Shown: positions 5,740 through 12,277, numbered from the stretch's first letter. The stretch: DNA of 15,229 bases from JAUSIK01 sp964362915 (GCA_964362915.1 CAYIGH010000023.1:1-15229), one strand, 5' to 3'. Numbers and translations: made by a program. The notes: generated from the letters alone by a model not told the origin.

Positions 5740-6422
5740 TGGAGCAGAAAGTTAAGACCAAAGGGGTAAAAAAAAGTTTTTATGATGTAGAGGCACCTAT
5801 GACTGCTGTTAAGATCTCTCTTTATGGGGGCTCTGCCGAGGAGTTCGAAGGGAGGGTGGTTACTTTAGACTTGACAAAGAGTTTGAGAGGGAGAAATTTG
5901 GAGTTGAGGATGAGGATTAAGAATGAAAACGGAAAATTAAATGCAACACCCCTTAGTGTAAATTTACCGGGATCATATATTAGAAGATCTATGAGAAGAG
6001 GCATTGATTATGTTGAAGATTCTTTTAGGGTAAATTGTAGGGATGCTATTCTTTCTATAAAACCTTTTTTAATCACAAGAAAAAATGTTTCTAGAGCTGT
6101 TAGGAATGCCTTGCGCTTTAATACTAGAAAATTTATTGATGCCTATATTAAGATTAGGACTACCAAAGAACTATTTTCTGATATTATTTCTAATAAGTTG
6201 CAGAGGGGTATGGCTCTCAAGTTAAAGAAGGTTTATCCTCTTGCTATGTGTGAAATTAGGCTATTTGAAGTTTTGGGAGATAAACCTCTTGAAGAAATAA
6301 AAGAAGAAGATAAACAGAAATTGATTGAGGAAACTGAAATTGTTGAGAAGGATATAGTAGATTTGAATAAAGGGATTGAGGATGAAGAAGAATCAAATGA
6401 AAGTGCAGATAAAACAGGCTAG
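5739..6422 (+). CDS. rps3ae: Ribosomal protein eS1 (S3Ae)
   Basis: The 227-residue protein matches eS1/S3Ae: KKSFYDVEAPMT at the N-terminus, GRVVTLDLTKSL, the RRSMRRGIDYVEDSF segment, LITRKNVSRAVRNALR, and KKVYPLAMCEIRLFEVLG. A Glu/Asp-rich tail after about residue 195 (EEIKEEDKQKL..., ending EDEEESNESADKTG) is probably disordered. eS1 sits on the small-subunit platform near the mRNA exit. The start overlaps the eL42 stop by one base, which points to tight co-expression. The family assignment is secure. Confidence 0.94.
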   Translation: MEQKVKTKGVKKSFYDVEAPMTAVKISLYGGSAEEFEGRVVTLDLTKSLRGRNLELRMRIKNENGKLNATPLSVNLPGSYIRRSMRRGIDYVEDSFRVNCRDAILSIKPFLITRKNVSRAVRNALRFNTRKFIDAYIKIRTTKELFSDIISNKLQRGMALKLKKVYPLAMCEIRLFEVLGDKPLEEIKEEDKQKLIEETEIVEKDIVDLNKGIEDEEESNESADKTG

Positions 6423-6436
6423 AGGCAGTTAAATAA

Positions 6437-6445
6437 TTTTATTAA
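6437..6445 (+). promoter_or_regulatory. TATA-like box of the ALG10-like gene
   Basis: TTTTATTAA is centred about 26 bp before the ATG at 6467, suggesting an independent leaderless transcript rather than readthrough from eS1, which ends 44 bp upstream of the gene. Confidence 0.45.
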
Positions 6446-6466
6446 TAACACTTTTCTTAACTATTA

Positions 6467-7675
6467 ATGAATACAAAGCTAATAAGCAGTTTAATTTTCT
6501 TCTTGGTTTTTATTTTATTCAGTTTTGCCTTTTTGTTTATAAAAGACAGCAGCTTATTTGTTGACGAAGAGGTACATTATTTACAGATTAGGAGATTCAT
6601 GAACTTGGATTTTCGTGTTTTTGATATATTATCTGTTATTCCAGGCTATCATTATTTTTTGCATCTTTTCGGCAAGGTATTTGGTTTATCTTCTATAAGC
6701 TTTTTTAGGCTGATTAATTTAGTTATAGGGTTCTGTTCTATTTTCGTGTTTTTTTTATTGGCTTTTAAAATATATAAGGGCTTTGGCTTTGTTAGAGGAT
6801 TACAATATACTTTTTTTCCTATTTTATTTCCCTTTTTCTTTTTAATTTATACTGATGTCTTATCTTTGTTATTAGTTTTATTAATGTTTTATTTTTTGCT
6901 GCAGAAGAACTATGATATTGCAGGAATTTTTGCGATATTGAGTTTTTTTGTAAGGCAGAATAATGTTTTATGGATGGCTTTTGGTTTAAGCTTTGTCTAT
7001 GCTGAAAGAATAGGAACAAGGATTGACTTTAAGGGTTTTTTCAGGAGCATTAGAGATTGCTGGACGTTTATTTTAGGATTTGTTATTTCTCTCATTTTTT
7101 TTATTTGGAATAAGGGATTCGCGCTTGGGAATAAAATGATGAATGAGGGAGGTATTTATTTTGGGAATTTATTCTTCGCTTTGTTTTTGTTTTTCTTTTT
7201 ATTTTTACCTTTGAATATTGGAAATTTTTTGAAGATTAAGGAGCTTGTTAAGAGAAATAAATGGATTTGGTTTATTATTCTTGTTATTTTTATTTTTTAT
7301 TTGAAATTTTTTATTGTGAATCACCCTTACAATTTTATAAACACTGATTACTTTTTAAGAAATAATATACTGGGGTATTTTTTGAATGGGATTGTTTTAA
7401 AGAGCCTGTTGTTTCTGCCCATTGCTTATTCTATTTTGAGCTTATGCACTATTAGATTTAAGAGAAGAGAGTTTTATTTATTATATCCCTTTGCAATTTT
7501 TTCTTTATTACCTTTGTGGCTAATTGAACAGAGGTATTATTTGATACCCTTTTCTTTTTTTATTTTATTTAAGAAAGAAGAAAGCGGATTGATAGAGAAA
7601 TTGACAATATGGATTTATCTTATCTTTTCTTTTCTTTTGTTTTATTTTATTGGAAGCGGGAAGTTTTTCTTGTGA
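6467..7675 (+). CDS. ALG10/DIE2-like membrane glycosyltransferase homologue
   Basis: A 402-residue, very hydrophobic protein with roughly ten membrane segments. Its landmarks follow eukaryotic ALG10 (dolichyl-P-Glc alpha-1,2-glucosyltransferase) in order: acidic VDEEVHYLQIRRF after TM1 (D33, E34), IPGYHY (58-63), FFRLINL (79-85), a long hydrophobic loop ending YTD (128-130), FFVRQNNVLW (160-169), WNKGFALGNK (214-223), NHPYNFINTDYFLRN (285-299) and LIEQRYYLIPF (352-361). This comparison is from memory of the human protein, not a search. ALG10 adds the last glucose to the N-glycan lipid precursor; here a role in dolichol-linked sugar transfer on the outer membrane face is inferred and the sugar is unknown. 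No other glycosylation gene lies nearby. Confidence 0.7.
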   Translation: MNTKLISSLIFFLVFILFSFAFLFIKDSSLFVDEEVHYLQIRRFMNLDFRVFDILSVIPGYHYFLHLFGKVFGLSSISFFRLINLVIGFCSIFVFFLLAFKIYKGFGFVRGLQYTFFPILFPFFFLIYTDVLSLLLVLLMFYFLLQKNYDIAGIFAILSFFVRQNNVLWMAFGLSFVYAERIGTRIDFKGFFRSIRDCWTFILGFVISLIFFIWNKGFALGNKMMNEGGIYFGNLFFALFLFFFLFLPLNIGNFLKIKELVKRNKWIWFIILVIFIFYLKFFIVNHPYNFINTDYFLRNNILGYFLNGIVLKSLLFLPIAYSILSLCTIRFKRREFYLLYPFAIFSLLPLWLIEQRYYLIPFSFFILFKKEESGLIEKLTIWIYLIFSFLLFYFIGSGKFFL

Positions 7676-7706
7676 TTTTAGATTTACAGATTCTTTATGT
7701 ATTAAA

Positions 7707-7779
7707 TAGCCCTGCCCGGATTCGAACCGGGGTCACAGGCGCCAAAGGCCTGCATACTTGGCCACTATACTACAGGGCT
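7707..7779 (-). tRNA. tRNA-Gln (anticodon UUG)
   Basis: A complete 73-nt cloverleaf on the reverse strand. The acceptor stem is AGCCCTG/CAGGGCT with discriminator A. The D-arm is GTAT-loop-GTAT with AGTGGCCAA in the loop. The anticodon stem CAGGC/GCCTG holds the loop CTTTGGC (anticodon TTG). The variable region is TGAC and the T-arm CCCGG-TTCGAAT-CCGGG. All stems pair, the D stem using G-U. There is no intron and CCA is not encoded (TTT follows). A TTTTAAAA box at 7805-7812 is centred 29.5 bp upstream. Confidence 0.97.
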
Positions 7780-7804
7780 ATAAGAAATAGAGAAACGAGA
7801 GAGT

Positions 7805-7812
7805 TTTTAAAA
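7805..7812 (-). promoter_or_regulatory. TATA box of tRNA-Gln
   Basis: TTTTAAAA is centred 29.5 bp before the mature tRNA 5' end, giving a short 5' leader for RNase P processing. It sits just past the stop of the PrcB-domain gene, whose stop codon begins at 7822. Confidence 0.5.
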
Positions 7813-7821
7813 TTTGGGTTT

Positions 7822-8325
7822 TTATTGGCAGGAAAACTTTTCTTCCTGAATGACGAATATTAATGGTTTATTTGACTTTTTCATTGTTGCAATAAAATAG
7901 GGAGAGGTTATGAACTGTGTTAAAAAGCAATTTTCTTCCGGTAAGGTTTCTTTTATTATAATTTCTATGTAATCTTCTTTATCCAATATTTTCTCTATTT
8001 TTATTGAATATCCGCCAGTCGGCTTCTGGCCTTGGAGTATAGCTATAACAATTTTATCATTGAAATTTAGTGCAGATGCTATCATTTGTGTTGGGAACAT
8101 TTCTGTCCAGAAGTCAGCCCATTCTACAGAAGATTTGATGATTTTAGTCTGCTTTTGATTTATATTGCCATATGGCCCCTCAGCTATTTTTTGGAAGGAT
8201 ATCTCTATAAATTTCTCTTCTTGATTTACGTTATTCTTTATTGTGCCTGTTATTGCTAATATTATGAAAAATACTGTTGCTGTAATTAAAACTATTGTTC
8301 TTATTATTAAATTCTTATTTGCCAT
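7822..8325 (-). CDS. Membrane-anchored PrcB-like domain protein
   Basis: The 167-residue protein has an N-terminal hydrophobic segment (about 8-28) after a short basic start, with no lipobox, so it is probably anchored with the rest outside. The body includes SSVEWADFW and then PTGGYSIKIEKIL, followed by a beta-rich end with TSPYFIATMKKS. GGYSI plus the closing strand pattern is the PrcB_C-like fold, named after the T. denticola protease-complex subunit PrcB; its biochemical role is not defined, and no protease gene is adjacent. A TATATAAA box (8347-8354) centred 25.5 bp upstream supports the ATG at 8325. The domain call is moderate. Confidence 0.65.
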   Translation of the reverse strand: MANKNLIIRTIVLITATVFFIILAITGTIKNNVNQEEKFIEISFQKIAEGPYGNINQKQTKIIKSSVEWADFWTEMFPTQMIASALNFNDKIVIAILQGQKPTGGYSIKIEKILDKEDYIEIIIKETLPEENCFLTQFITSPYFIATMKKSNKPLIFVIQEEKFSCQ

Positions 8326-8346
8326 GCTTATATCGGATATTTGATG

Positions 8347-8354
8347 TATATAAA
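8347..8354 (-). promoter_or_regulatory. TATA box of the PrcB-like gene
   Basis: TTTATATA on the reverse strand, centred exactly 25.5 bp before the ATG at 8325. Confidence 0.55.
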
Positions 8355-8429
8355 TAGTTTTTTATAGCAAGAGACAAAGTGAGGAAATACTTTAATTTTT
8401 TACTATAAATTCAAAATAAATTGGAGCTA

Positions 8430-9035
8430 TCAGTATTGCTGCTTGTAGCGACCTCTTGATTCTACTTTTTTTAATTTTTGTAGTACCTGAATATGATATT
8501 TTGAGATTTTATAGCCTTCTAGAATAGCATGAAAACATTCTTTTGATATATTAAAATGTTTTGCTTCTAATGCTTCTTTTATTAAATGCAAATCAACTGC
8601 TTTATCTTCTATTCTTTTTGACATAAATCCCAAGCCGAAATCAATAAAATATAAATTATTATTTTTTAATAGCATATTGGAGGTTGTTAAGTCACCATGA
8701 ATAATATCTTGATCATGAAGCTTTGCTATATTTTCGCCTATTAATTTGCAGATTTCTGTTTTGTTTTGCAAAGAATCTAGGGAATCTGATAATCTTTTCC
8801 CTTTGATATATTGCATTTCAATTTCTTTCGTTTTTTCATTAAATTTTACGGTTTTTGGTATTGGAATAAATTTCGATGCCTTTTGTAGAAGATTAAATTC
8901 TTTTTTTGTTCTTGATTTTCTAATTTTTTCATCTAATTGTTCTAGACGGTACGATTTTCTTATTCTTTTTTTTATTAATAAATCTTTGTTTCTTATTATG
9001 AGCGCCTCTGCTCCTTTTTGAATTATTTCTTCCAT
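8430..9035 (-). CDS. bud32: KEOPS complex kinase/ATPase Bud32
   Basis: The 201-residue minimal kinase begins MEEIIQKGAEAL, with the Bud32 GAEA loop (8-11), KKRIRKSYR carrying the ATP lysine (22-30), RTKKEFNLL, IAKLHDQDIIHGDLTTSN with the catalytic D115 and N120, YFIDFGLG with the metal aspartate D132, and EDKAVDLH (143-150). It ends in a basic V-x-x-RGR tail, as in Bud32. KEOPS (with Kae1) makes t6A37 in ANN-decoding tRNAs. Homology begins at M1 = 9035; an open frame runs back to 9098, but that part overlaps VKOR and looks non-coding. The start overlaps the VKOR 3' end by 13 bp, so translation is probably coupled. Kae1 is not in the window. Confidence 0.92.
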   Translation of the reverse strand: MEEIIQKGAEALIIRNKDLLIKKRIRKSYRLEQLDEKIRKSRTKKEFNLLQKASKFIPIPKTVKFNEKTKEIEMQYIKGKRLSDSLDSLQNKTEICKLIGENIAKLHDQDIIHGDLTTSNMLLKNNNLYFIDFGLGFMSKRIEDKAVDLHLIKEALEAKHFNISKECFHAILEGYKISKYHIQVLQKLKKVESRGRYKQQY

Positions 9036-9436
9036 GGCAGGGTAATTACAATTAATGCAGTGATTATACCTAGGTCTATCACTAAACAGTATTTGCAATA
9101 TGCTTTGAGTACGAATTGTTGCAGATATAGAAAATATAAGGCTATTAACGAACCTATTGATAATAAAGACATAATTATTGTTTTTTTGATCTTTTCTGGA
9201 TTCTTTATTTGAGATAAGGTTATTATAATTAAGATTGTAAAGATAACTATTCCATAATTGCTATTTTTTATTCCAAGAGTTTTTGCATATTTAGAATTTA
9301 GAACTAGATCACATCCCTCTCTTACATCACATATTTCCTCCGGACTTTTTATAGTCAATATCACAGAACTTAATAAGCTTATTATTAAGAGAGCCAGTAG
9401 TATCTTATATTTATTTTTTATTAGTTGATATATCAT
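9023..9436 (-). CDS. VKOR-family disulfide-generating membrane protein
   Basis: The 137-residue protein has about four membrane helices (roughly 10-28, 60-76, 87-108, 116-134). It shows the VKOR cysteine set: loop pair C36 and C42 (ICDVREGC) and the active-site CKYC (C114, C117) at a helix start. The SKYAKTLGIKNSNYGI segment (48-63) matches the conserved Ser/Gly-rich VKOR region. VKOR homologues oxidise a thioredoxin-like partner and pass electrons to a quinone, supporting disulfide formation in exported proteins. No fused or neighbouring thioredoxin domain is visible. The ATG at 9436 is 25.5 bp from a palindromic TATA box shared with the divergent gene. It forms an operon with bud32. Confidence 0.9.
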   Translation of the reverse strand: MIYQLIKNKYKILLALLIISLLSSVILTIKSPEEICDVREGCDLVLNSKYAKTLGIKNSNYGIVIFTILIIITLSQIKNPEKIKKTIIMSLLSIGSLIALYFLYLQQFVLKAYCKYCLVIDLGIITALIVITLPWKK

Positions 9437-9457
9437 TTTTTTATTTGTAGAAGCAGG

Positions 9458-9465
9458 TTTATAAA
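9458..9465. promoter_or_regulatory. Symmetric bidirectional TATA box
   Basis: The self-complementary TTTATAAA is centred at 9461.5, exactly 25.5 bp from the VKOR ATG (9436, -) and 25.5 bp from the ATG at 9487 (+). One box in a 50-bp gap could direct leaderless transcription both ways. Confidence 0.65.
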
Positions 9466-9486
9466 GTTTTTATTCTTGTTTATGTT

Positions 9487-9828
9487 ATGGTATCCAAGGC
9501 AGGTTCTATATTAACATTGATTGGGGGCATTTTAACTCTGGTTTTTGCAATCGTAATTTTATTTGTAGGGCTTGTTGTTTTAGGACTAGATTCAGTAAGC
9601 GATAAGATTGGAAGAGGTGTTCCTTTAGATTTTTTAACTCTTATTTTATTCTCTGTTTTTGTTTTTTTATTAATAGGAGGGATTTTAAAAATTTATGCTT
9701 CCAGATTAATGTTAAATAAGAAGACTGCTCTTAAAGGAGGAATTATAGCTATTATTTTTGGTGTTATTATTTCTGATATTTTATCCCTAATAGGAGGAAT
9801 TATTGCGATTGTTCAAGGGAATAAGTAG
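9487..9828 (+). CDS. Small multi-pass membrane protein (DUF4064-like)
   Basis: 113 residues with three or four hydrophobic segments (about 5-35, 47-70, 81-109) rich in glycine: LIGGILTL (11-18), LLIGGILKIY (61-70), LIGGIIAIVQ (101-110). The repeating IGGI pattern and size resemble DUF4064-type small membrane proteins, but this is a loose resemblance. No catalytic motif is visible and the function is unknown. It is leaderless by the TATA spacing and ends 8 bp before the convergent SRP54 stop. Confidence 0.65.
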   Translation: MVSKAGSILTLIGGILTLVFAIVILFVGLVVLGLDSVSDKIGRGVPLDFLTLILFSVFVFLLIGGILKIYASRLMLNKKTALKGGIIAIIFGVIISDILSLIGGIIAIVQGNK

Positions 9829-9835
9829 ATTTTTA

Positions 9836-11215
9836 TCAGAACATTTTTCCTTTGAATTTCTTAGCGAATTTTCTTAGTTGTTTTTGACTAAATCCTAAAT
9901 TTCCTTTTTGCATATCTTCCGGATTGAATTCTCTCCCTTCTTTTATAAAACTTTTCAAGAGATTGTATTGGGAAAGAAGCTCTCTGACTTCTCTAGTTGT
10001 TGTTCCTGAGCCCTTTGCTATTCTTTGAATACGGGATGTTTGTTTTTCTATAATTTCCGGATTTTCTTTTTCATATTTAGTCATTGATCGTATAATATAT
10101 GCCCATCTTTTTGTTTTGTTTTGTTGCGATTCTAACTGTTCTGTTGAGATTTTTTCTTTAGCTTTTCCCAAGCCAGGGACAAGTTCAAGTATTTTATCAA
10201 AAGAGCCAATATTTTCAACATTCTTTAGTTGCTCATACATGTCATCCAGGCTAAATTTACCTTGTTCTAATTTTTTTTGTTGCTCTTCAATTTCCTTCTT
10301 GTTTATAACTGAATGGATTTTTTCCATTAGCGTTTTTAGGTCACCCATACCTAAGAGACGTGAAAGGAATGATTCAGGATCGAATGTTTCTATATCTGAT
10401 GGTTTTTCACCTGTTCCTAAAAATACAACAGGGGCTTTAACTTCTGCACATGCAGTTAGGGCTCCTCCTGCTTTTGCAGTAGAATCCATTCTTGTTATTA
10501 TGACTCCGCTGATGTTTAATGTTTCTTTGAATTTTTGTGCTTGGGATTTTGCTGCTTGGCCTATATCAGCTGACATAACTAGAAATATTTCTGTAGGAGA
10601 AATTAATTTATTTAATGATTTTATCTCTTTAATCAGCTCTGTGTCGAGGGCGTCTCTGCCTGCTGTGTCTACTAAAATAAGGTCGTAGTTTTTTAGATCT
10701 TTAGAGAATTTTTTCCATATTTTTTCAGGAGATTTTTCTTTTTTATCTATAAATACTGTGAAGTTTAGTTTTTTTCCTAATTGTTCTAATTGGTCTGATG
10801 CAGCAGGGCGATGGACATCAAGACCTATTGCGCAGACCTTATGGCCTCTTTTTGCATAGTAGGAAGCTAATTTTGAAATTGTTGTGGTTTTTCCTTGGCC
10901 GTATAGACCGACTAGCATAAAGGTATTTGATTTTTGAAGTTTTATTTCGCGCTTTCCTCCTAGAATTGAGAGGAGCTCATCATGCAAGAGTTTTATTATA
11001 TGCTCTTTTTTTTCTAATCCTTTTATTCTTTCATCCAACGCAGATTTTTTTATTTTCTGTGTTATATTTAGAACGAGTTGTACATTTACATCTGCTTCTA
11101 TTAAGGCTCTTTGCAGGTCTTTGACTATTTGTTCTACTAGATTTTTATCTAGGAATATGGCATTTGCTATTTTGTCAGTAGTGCGTTTTAATACGCCTGA
11201 TAGTTTTTCTAACAT
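9836..11215 (-). CDS. srp54: Signal recognition particle GTPase SRP54
   Basis: The 459-residue protein has an N domain (about 1-95), a G domain with GLYGQGKTT (103-111), DVHRPAASDQ (133-142), DTAGRD (183-188), TRMD (241-244) and FLGTGEKPSDIETFDP (265-280), then a GxxGL-type linker (LLGMGD) and an M domain from about 305 with the RNA-contact motif GSGTTTREVREL (402-413). SRP54 binds signal peptides and 7S RNA and docks with FtsY, which is encoded 1.8 kb away. G1 reads GQGK where GSGK is usual, and G4 reads TRMD for TKxD. The M domain is fairly poor in methionine. A TTTTTAAG box about 26 bp upstream supports the ATG at 11215. No 7S RNA gene is seen here. Confidence 0.97.
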   Translation of the reverse strand: MLEKLSGVLKRTTDKIANAIFLDKNLVEQIVKDLQRALIEADVNVQLVLNITQKIKKSALDERIKGLEKKEHIIKLLHDELLSILGGKREIKLQKSNTFMLVGLYGQGKTTTISKLASYYAKRGHKVCAIGLDVHRPAASDQLEQLGKKLNFTVFIDKKEKSPEKIWKKFSKDLKNYDLILVDTAGRDALDTELIKEIKSLNKLISPTEIFLVMSADIGQAAKSQAQKFKETLNISGVIITRMDSTAKAGGALTACAEVKAPVVFLGTGEKPSDIETFDPESFLSRLLGMGDLKTLMEKIHSVINKKEIEEQQKKLEQGKFSLDDMYEQLKNVENIGSFDKILELVPGLGKAKEKISTEQLESQQNKTKRWAYIIRSMTKYEKENPEIIEKQTSRIQRIAKGSGTTTREVRELLSQYNLLKSFIKEGREFNPEDMQKGNLGFSQKQLRKFAKKFKGKMF

Positions 11216-11237
11216 GGAAAAACTAGGATTGTTAGGG

Positions 11238-11245
11238 TTTTTAAG
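11238..11245 (-). promoter_or_regulatory. TATA-like box of SRP54
   Basis: Reverse-strand CTTAAAAA, centred about 26.5 bp before the SRP54 ATG at 11215. Confidence 0.45.
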
Positions 11246-11253
11246 GTTGTGGT

Positions 11254-11261
11254 TTTATATA
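11254..11261 (+). promoter_or_regulatory. TATA-like box of the 11286 ORF / possible small RNA
   Basis: TTTATATA predicts transcription beginning around 11283 on the forward strand, just before an ATG at 11286. Together with the SRP54 box it makes a compact divergent promoter. Confidence 0.4.
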
Positions 11262-11285
11262 CTAAGAATTGTGAAGCCAGAGAAA

Positions 11286-11378
11286 ATGAGGGAAGTCCTC
11301 GCAGAGTATCTGACTTGGTTGCGCAGATATCTGAGTTCAGCTTCGAGTTCAGAAGAGTCAAGGACTTTTTATTTTTGA
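11286..11378 (+). CDS. Possible 30-residue peptide, or an unannotated small RNA
   Basis: ATG at 11286 opens MREVLAEYLTWLRRYLSS (an amphipathic-looking helix) and continues through a Ser/Glu stretch to RTFYF and a TGA. A TATATA-type box centred 28.5 bp upstream gives it leaderless geometry. This DNA is clearly more G+C-rich than its flanks, which in an A+T-rich archaeon can also mark a non-coding RNA. It contains an imperfect repeat (CAGAGTATCTGA and CAGATATCTGA) and two copies of GAGTTCAG. I cannot decide between peptide, RNA and chance. Confidence 0.35.
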   Translation: MREVLAEYLTWLRRYLSSASSSEESRTFYF

Positions 11379-11396
11379 TTTTTATGGAGAAGGCGC

Positions 11397-11428
11397 AATA
11401 TTAAATAATGTTATTTAATATTAAATAA
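11397..11428. promoter_or_regulatory. Distal operator: overlapping AT palindromes upstream of the RHH gene
   Basis: AATATTAAATAA (11397-11408), TG, then TTATTTAATATT (11411-11422) form a perfect 12-bp inverted repeat. Positions 11411-11428 are also a perfect 18-bp palindrome, giving a third copy of the 12-mer at 11417-11428. RHH proteins bind short palindromes as tandem dimers, so this is a natural operator for the downstream regulator. Confidence 0.6.
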
Positions 11429-11457
11429 TTAGACTTTTTAAGAAATGTTTAGAAAGA

Positions 11458-11466
11458 TTTATTAAG
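11458..11466 (+). promoter_or_regulatory. TATA-like box of the RHH gene
   Basis: TTTATTAAG is centred about 25.5 bp before the ATG at 11488. It immediately precedes the proximal operator copy. Confidence 0.5.
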
Positions 11467-11467
11467 G

Positions 11468-11485
11468 TTATTTAATATTATTTAA
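11468..11485. promoter_or_regulatory. Proximal operator overlapping the RHH transcription start
   Basis: A fourth exact copy of TTATTTAATATT (11468-11479), followed by ATTTAA, fills the gap between the TATA-like box and the ATG. A repressor bound here would block initiation, so autorepression is the simplest reading. Confidence 0.55.
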
Positions 11486-11487
11486 TT

Positions 11488-11718
11488 ATGGGCAAAGATG
11501 GCAAAAGAGGCAAAACTCTGAAGACTTTTAATTTGGATGAGAATGTTTATAGAGAATTTTCTAATTATTGCAAAAAACAAGGAATCAGCATGAGCAAGAG
11601 GGTTGAAAATTTTATCAGGGATGAATTAATTAGATTAAGGGGAGGCATTAGAGTTGTTGAAAAAGAGATAAAAAGAACAGGCGATGATGTTGAACATTCT
11701 TTCAAGAAGTATTGCTGA
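11488..11718 (+). CDS. Ribbon-helix-helix (CopG-like) transcriptional regulator
   Basis: The 76-residue protein begins with basic GKDGKRGK, then a ribbon-helix-helix: strand KTLKTFNLD (about 9-17), helix ENVYREFSNYCKKQG (18-32), turn ISMSKR and helix VENFIRDELIRLRGG (39-53). The charged tail (54-76) could mediate dimer or partner contacts. RHH proteins are dimers that insert the strand into the DNA major groove; small ones are often autorepressors or antitoxins. Four copies of a 12-bp AT-rich half-site lie upstream, one across the predicted transcription start, arguing for autoregulation. The genes downstream are convergent, so no toxin partner is obvious. The stop is 12 bp from the next gene's end. 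Confidence 0.8.
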   Translation: MGKDGKRGKTLKTFNLDENVYREFSNYCKKQGISMSKRVENFIRDELIRLRGGIRVVEKEIKRTGDDVEHSFKKYC

Positions 11719-11730
11719 CTATCTGATTCT

Positions 11731-12018
11731 CTATATAGAAAAGATCTTATTCCAATTATTTTTAATATAAATCCATATTGGAATAAGGATAATTGTAAAA
11801 ATTGTGAGTATTATGGTAATCTCAAGTTTTGAGGGAACTGTTTTTGTTCCAGCTTTTGTCCATTCTAAAAAGTTAAATATAATATCCAACCAGCCTATTA
11901 GAATAACTATTGACATAAGAAAAGCCATTATTATGATTAGAATACGCATTTTTCTTGATAATATAAATTGATTTTCATTATCTTTCTGCTCTTTTTGCCA
12001 AGTTTGAATAGTTTTCAT
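11731..12018 (-). CDS. Small two-pass membrane protein, unknown
   Basis: 95 residues: a polar, charged N-terminus (1-24), TM1 about 25-50, a hydrophilic loop with WTKAGTKTVPSK, TM2 about 66-86, and a short tail. No family recognised. It begins one base after the stop of the preceding two-pass membrane protein, so the two are co-translated and may form a complex. The gene itself looks real: the frame is fully open and its hydrophobicity is organised. Confidence 0.6.
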   Translation of the reverse strand: MKTIQTWQKEQKDNENQFILSRKMRILIIIMAFLMSIVILIGWLDIIFNFLEWTKAGTKTVPSKLEITIILTIFTIILIPIWIYIKNNWNKIFSI

Positions 12019-12019
12019 T

Positions 12020-12277
12020 TTACATGAATTTTCCCTGTACTAAGGATGCTGTTCTTTTCCATAGAAGCCACCCCTGTATTATTAGTGATATTCCTCCAAG
12101 GAAAAATATTAGAGCAAAAAGCAATAGAACAGAAGAAAAGTCCTTGCCTCCTGTTAAACTTATTATAACGAATGTTATAGAAGCAATTACTAGAATACAA
12201 CCTACAATTATCTTCATTACTGCTGCGTATCTACTATAATATCCTGACGCTTTGAAAATATTTTCTTTTACACTCAT
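12020..12277 (-). CDS. Small two-pass membrane protein, unknown
   Basis: 85 residues with TM1 about 17-41 and TM2 about 47-73, joined by a short loop (TGGKDFSS). The N-terminus is SVKENIFKASGYYSRY and the tail is basic (WKRTASLVQGKF). No family recognised. A TTTATAAA box at 12302-12309 is centred 28.5 bp upstream of the ATG. It is first in a two-gene unit with the 95-residue membrane protein. A holin-like or membrane-partner role would be guesswork. Confidence 0.6.
   Translation of the reverse strand: MSVKENIFKASGYYSRYAAVMKIIVGCILVIASITFVIISLTGGKDFSSVLLLFALIFFLGGISLIIQGWLLWKRTASLVQGKFM

Noticed and set aside
7609..7863. 84-codon forward ORF spanning the end of the ALG10-like gene and the tRNA
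   Set aside because: It runs antisense through a perfect tRNA-Gln gene and has no promoter or family resemblance.
9036..9098. 21-codon N-terminal extension of Bud32
   Set aside because: It lies within the VKOR coding region, and Bud32 homology starts precisely at the ATG at 9035.
10116..10688. 190-codon forward ORF opposite srp54
   Set aside because: It is a shadow frame of a highly conserved gene, with no promoter or recognisable domain.
11121..11285. Upstream part of a longer forward frame leading into the 11286 ORF
   Set aside because: It is antisense to the SRP54 N-terminus and precedes the predicted promoter; only the part from 11286 has start signals.
11286..11340. Box C/D sRNA reading of the G+C-rich island (two CTGA motifs)
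   Set aside because: There is no convincing RTGATGA C or C' box; only AATGAGG is present.
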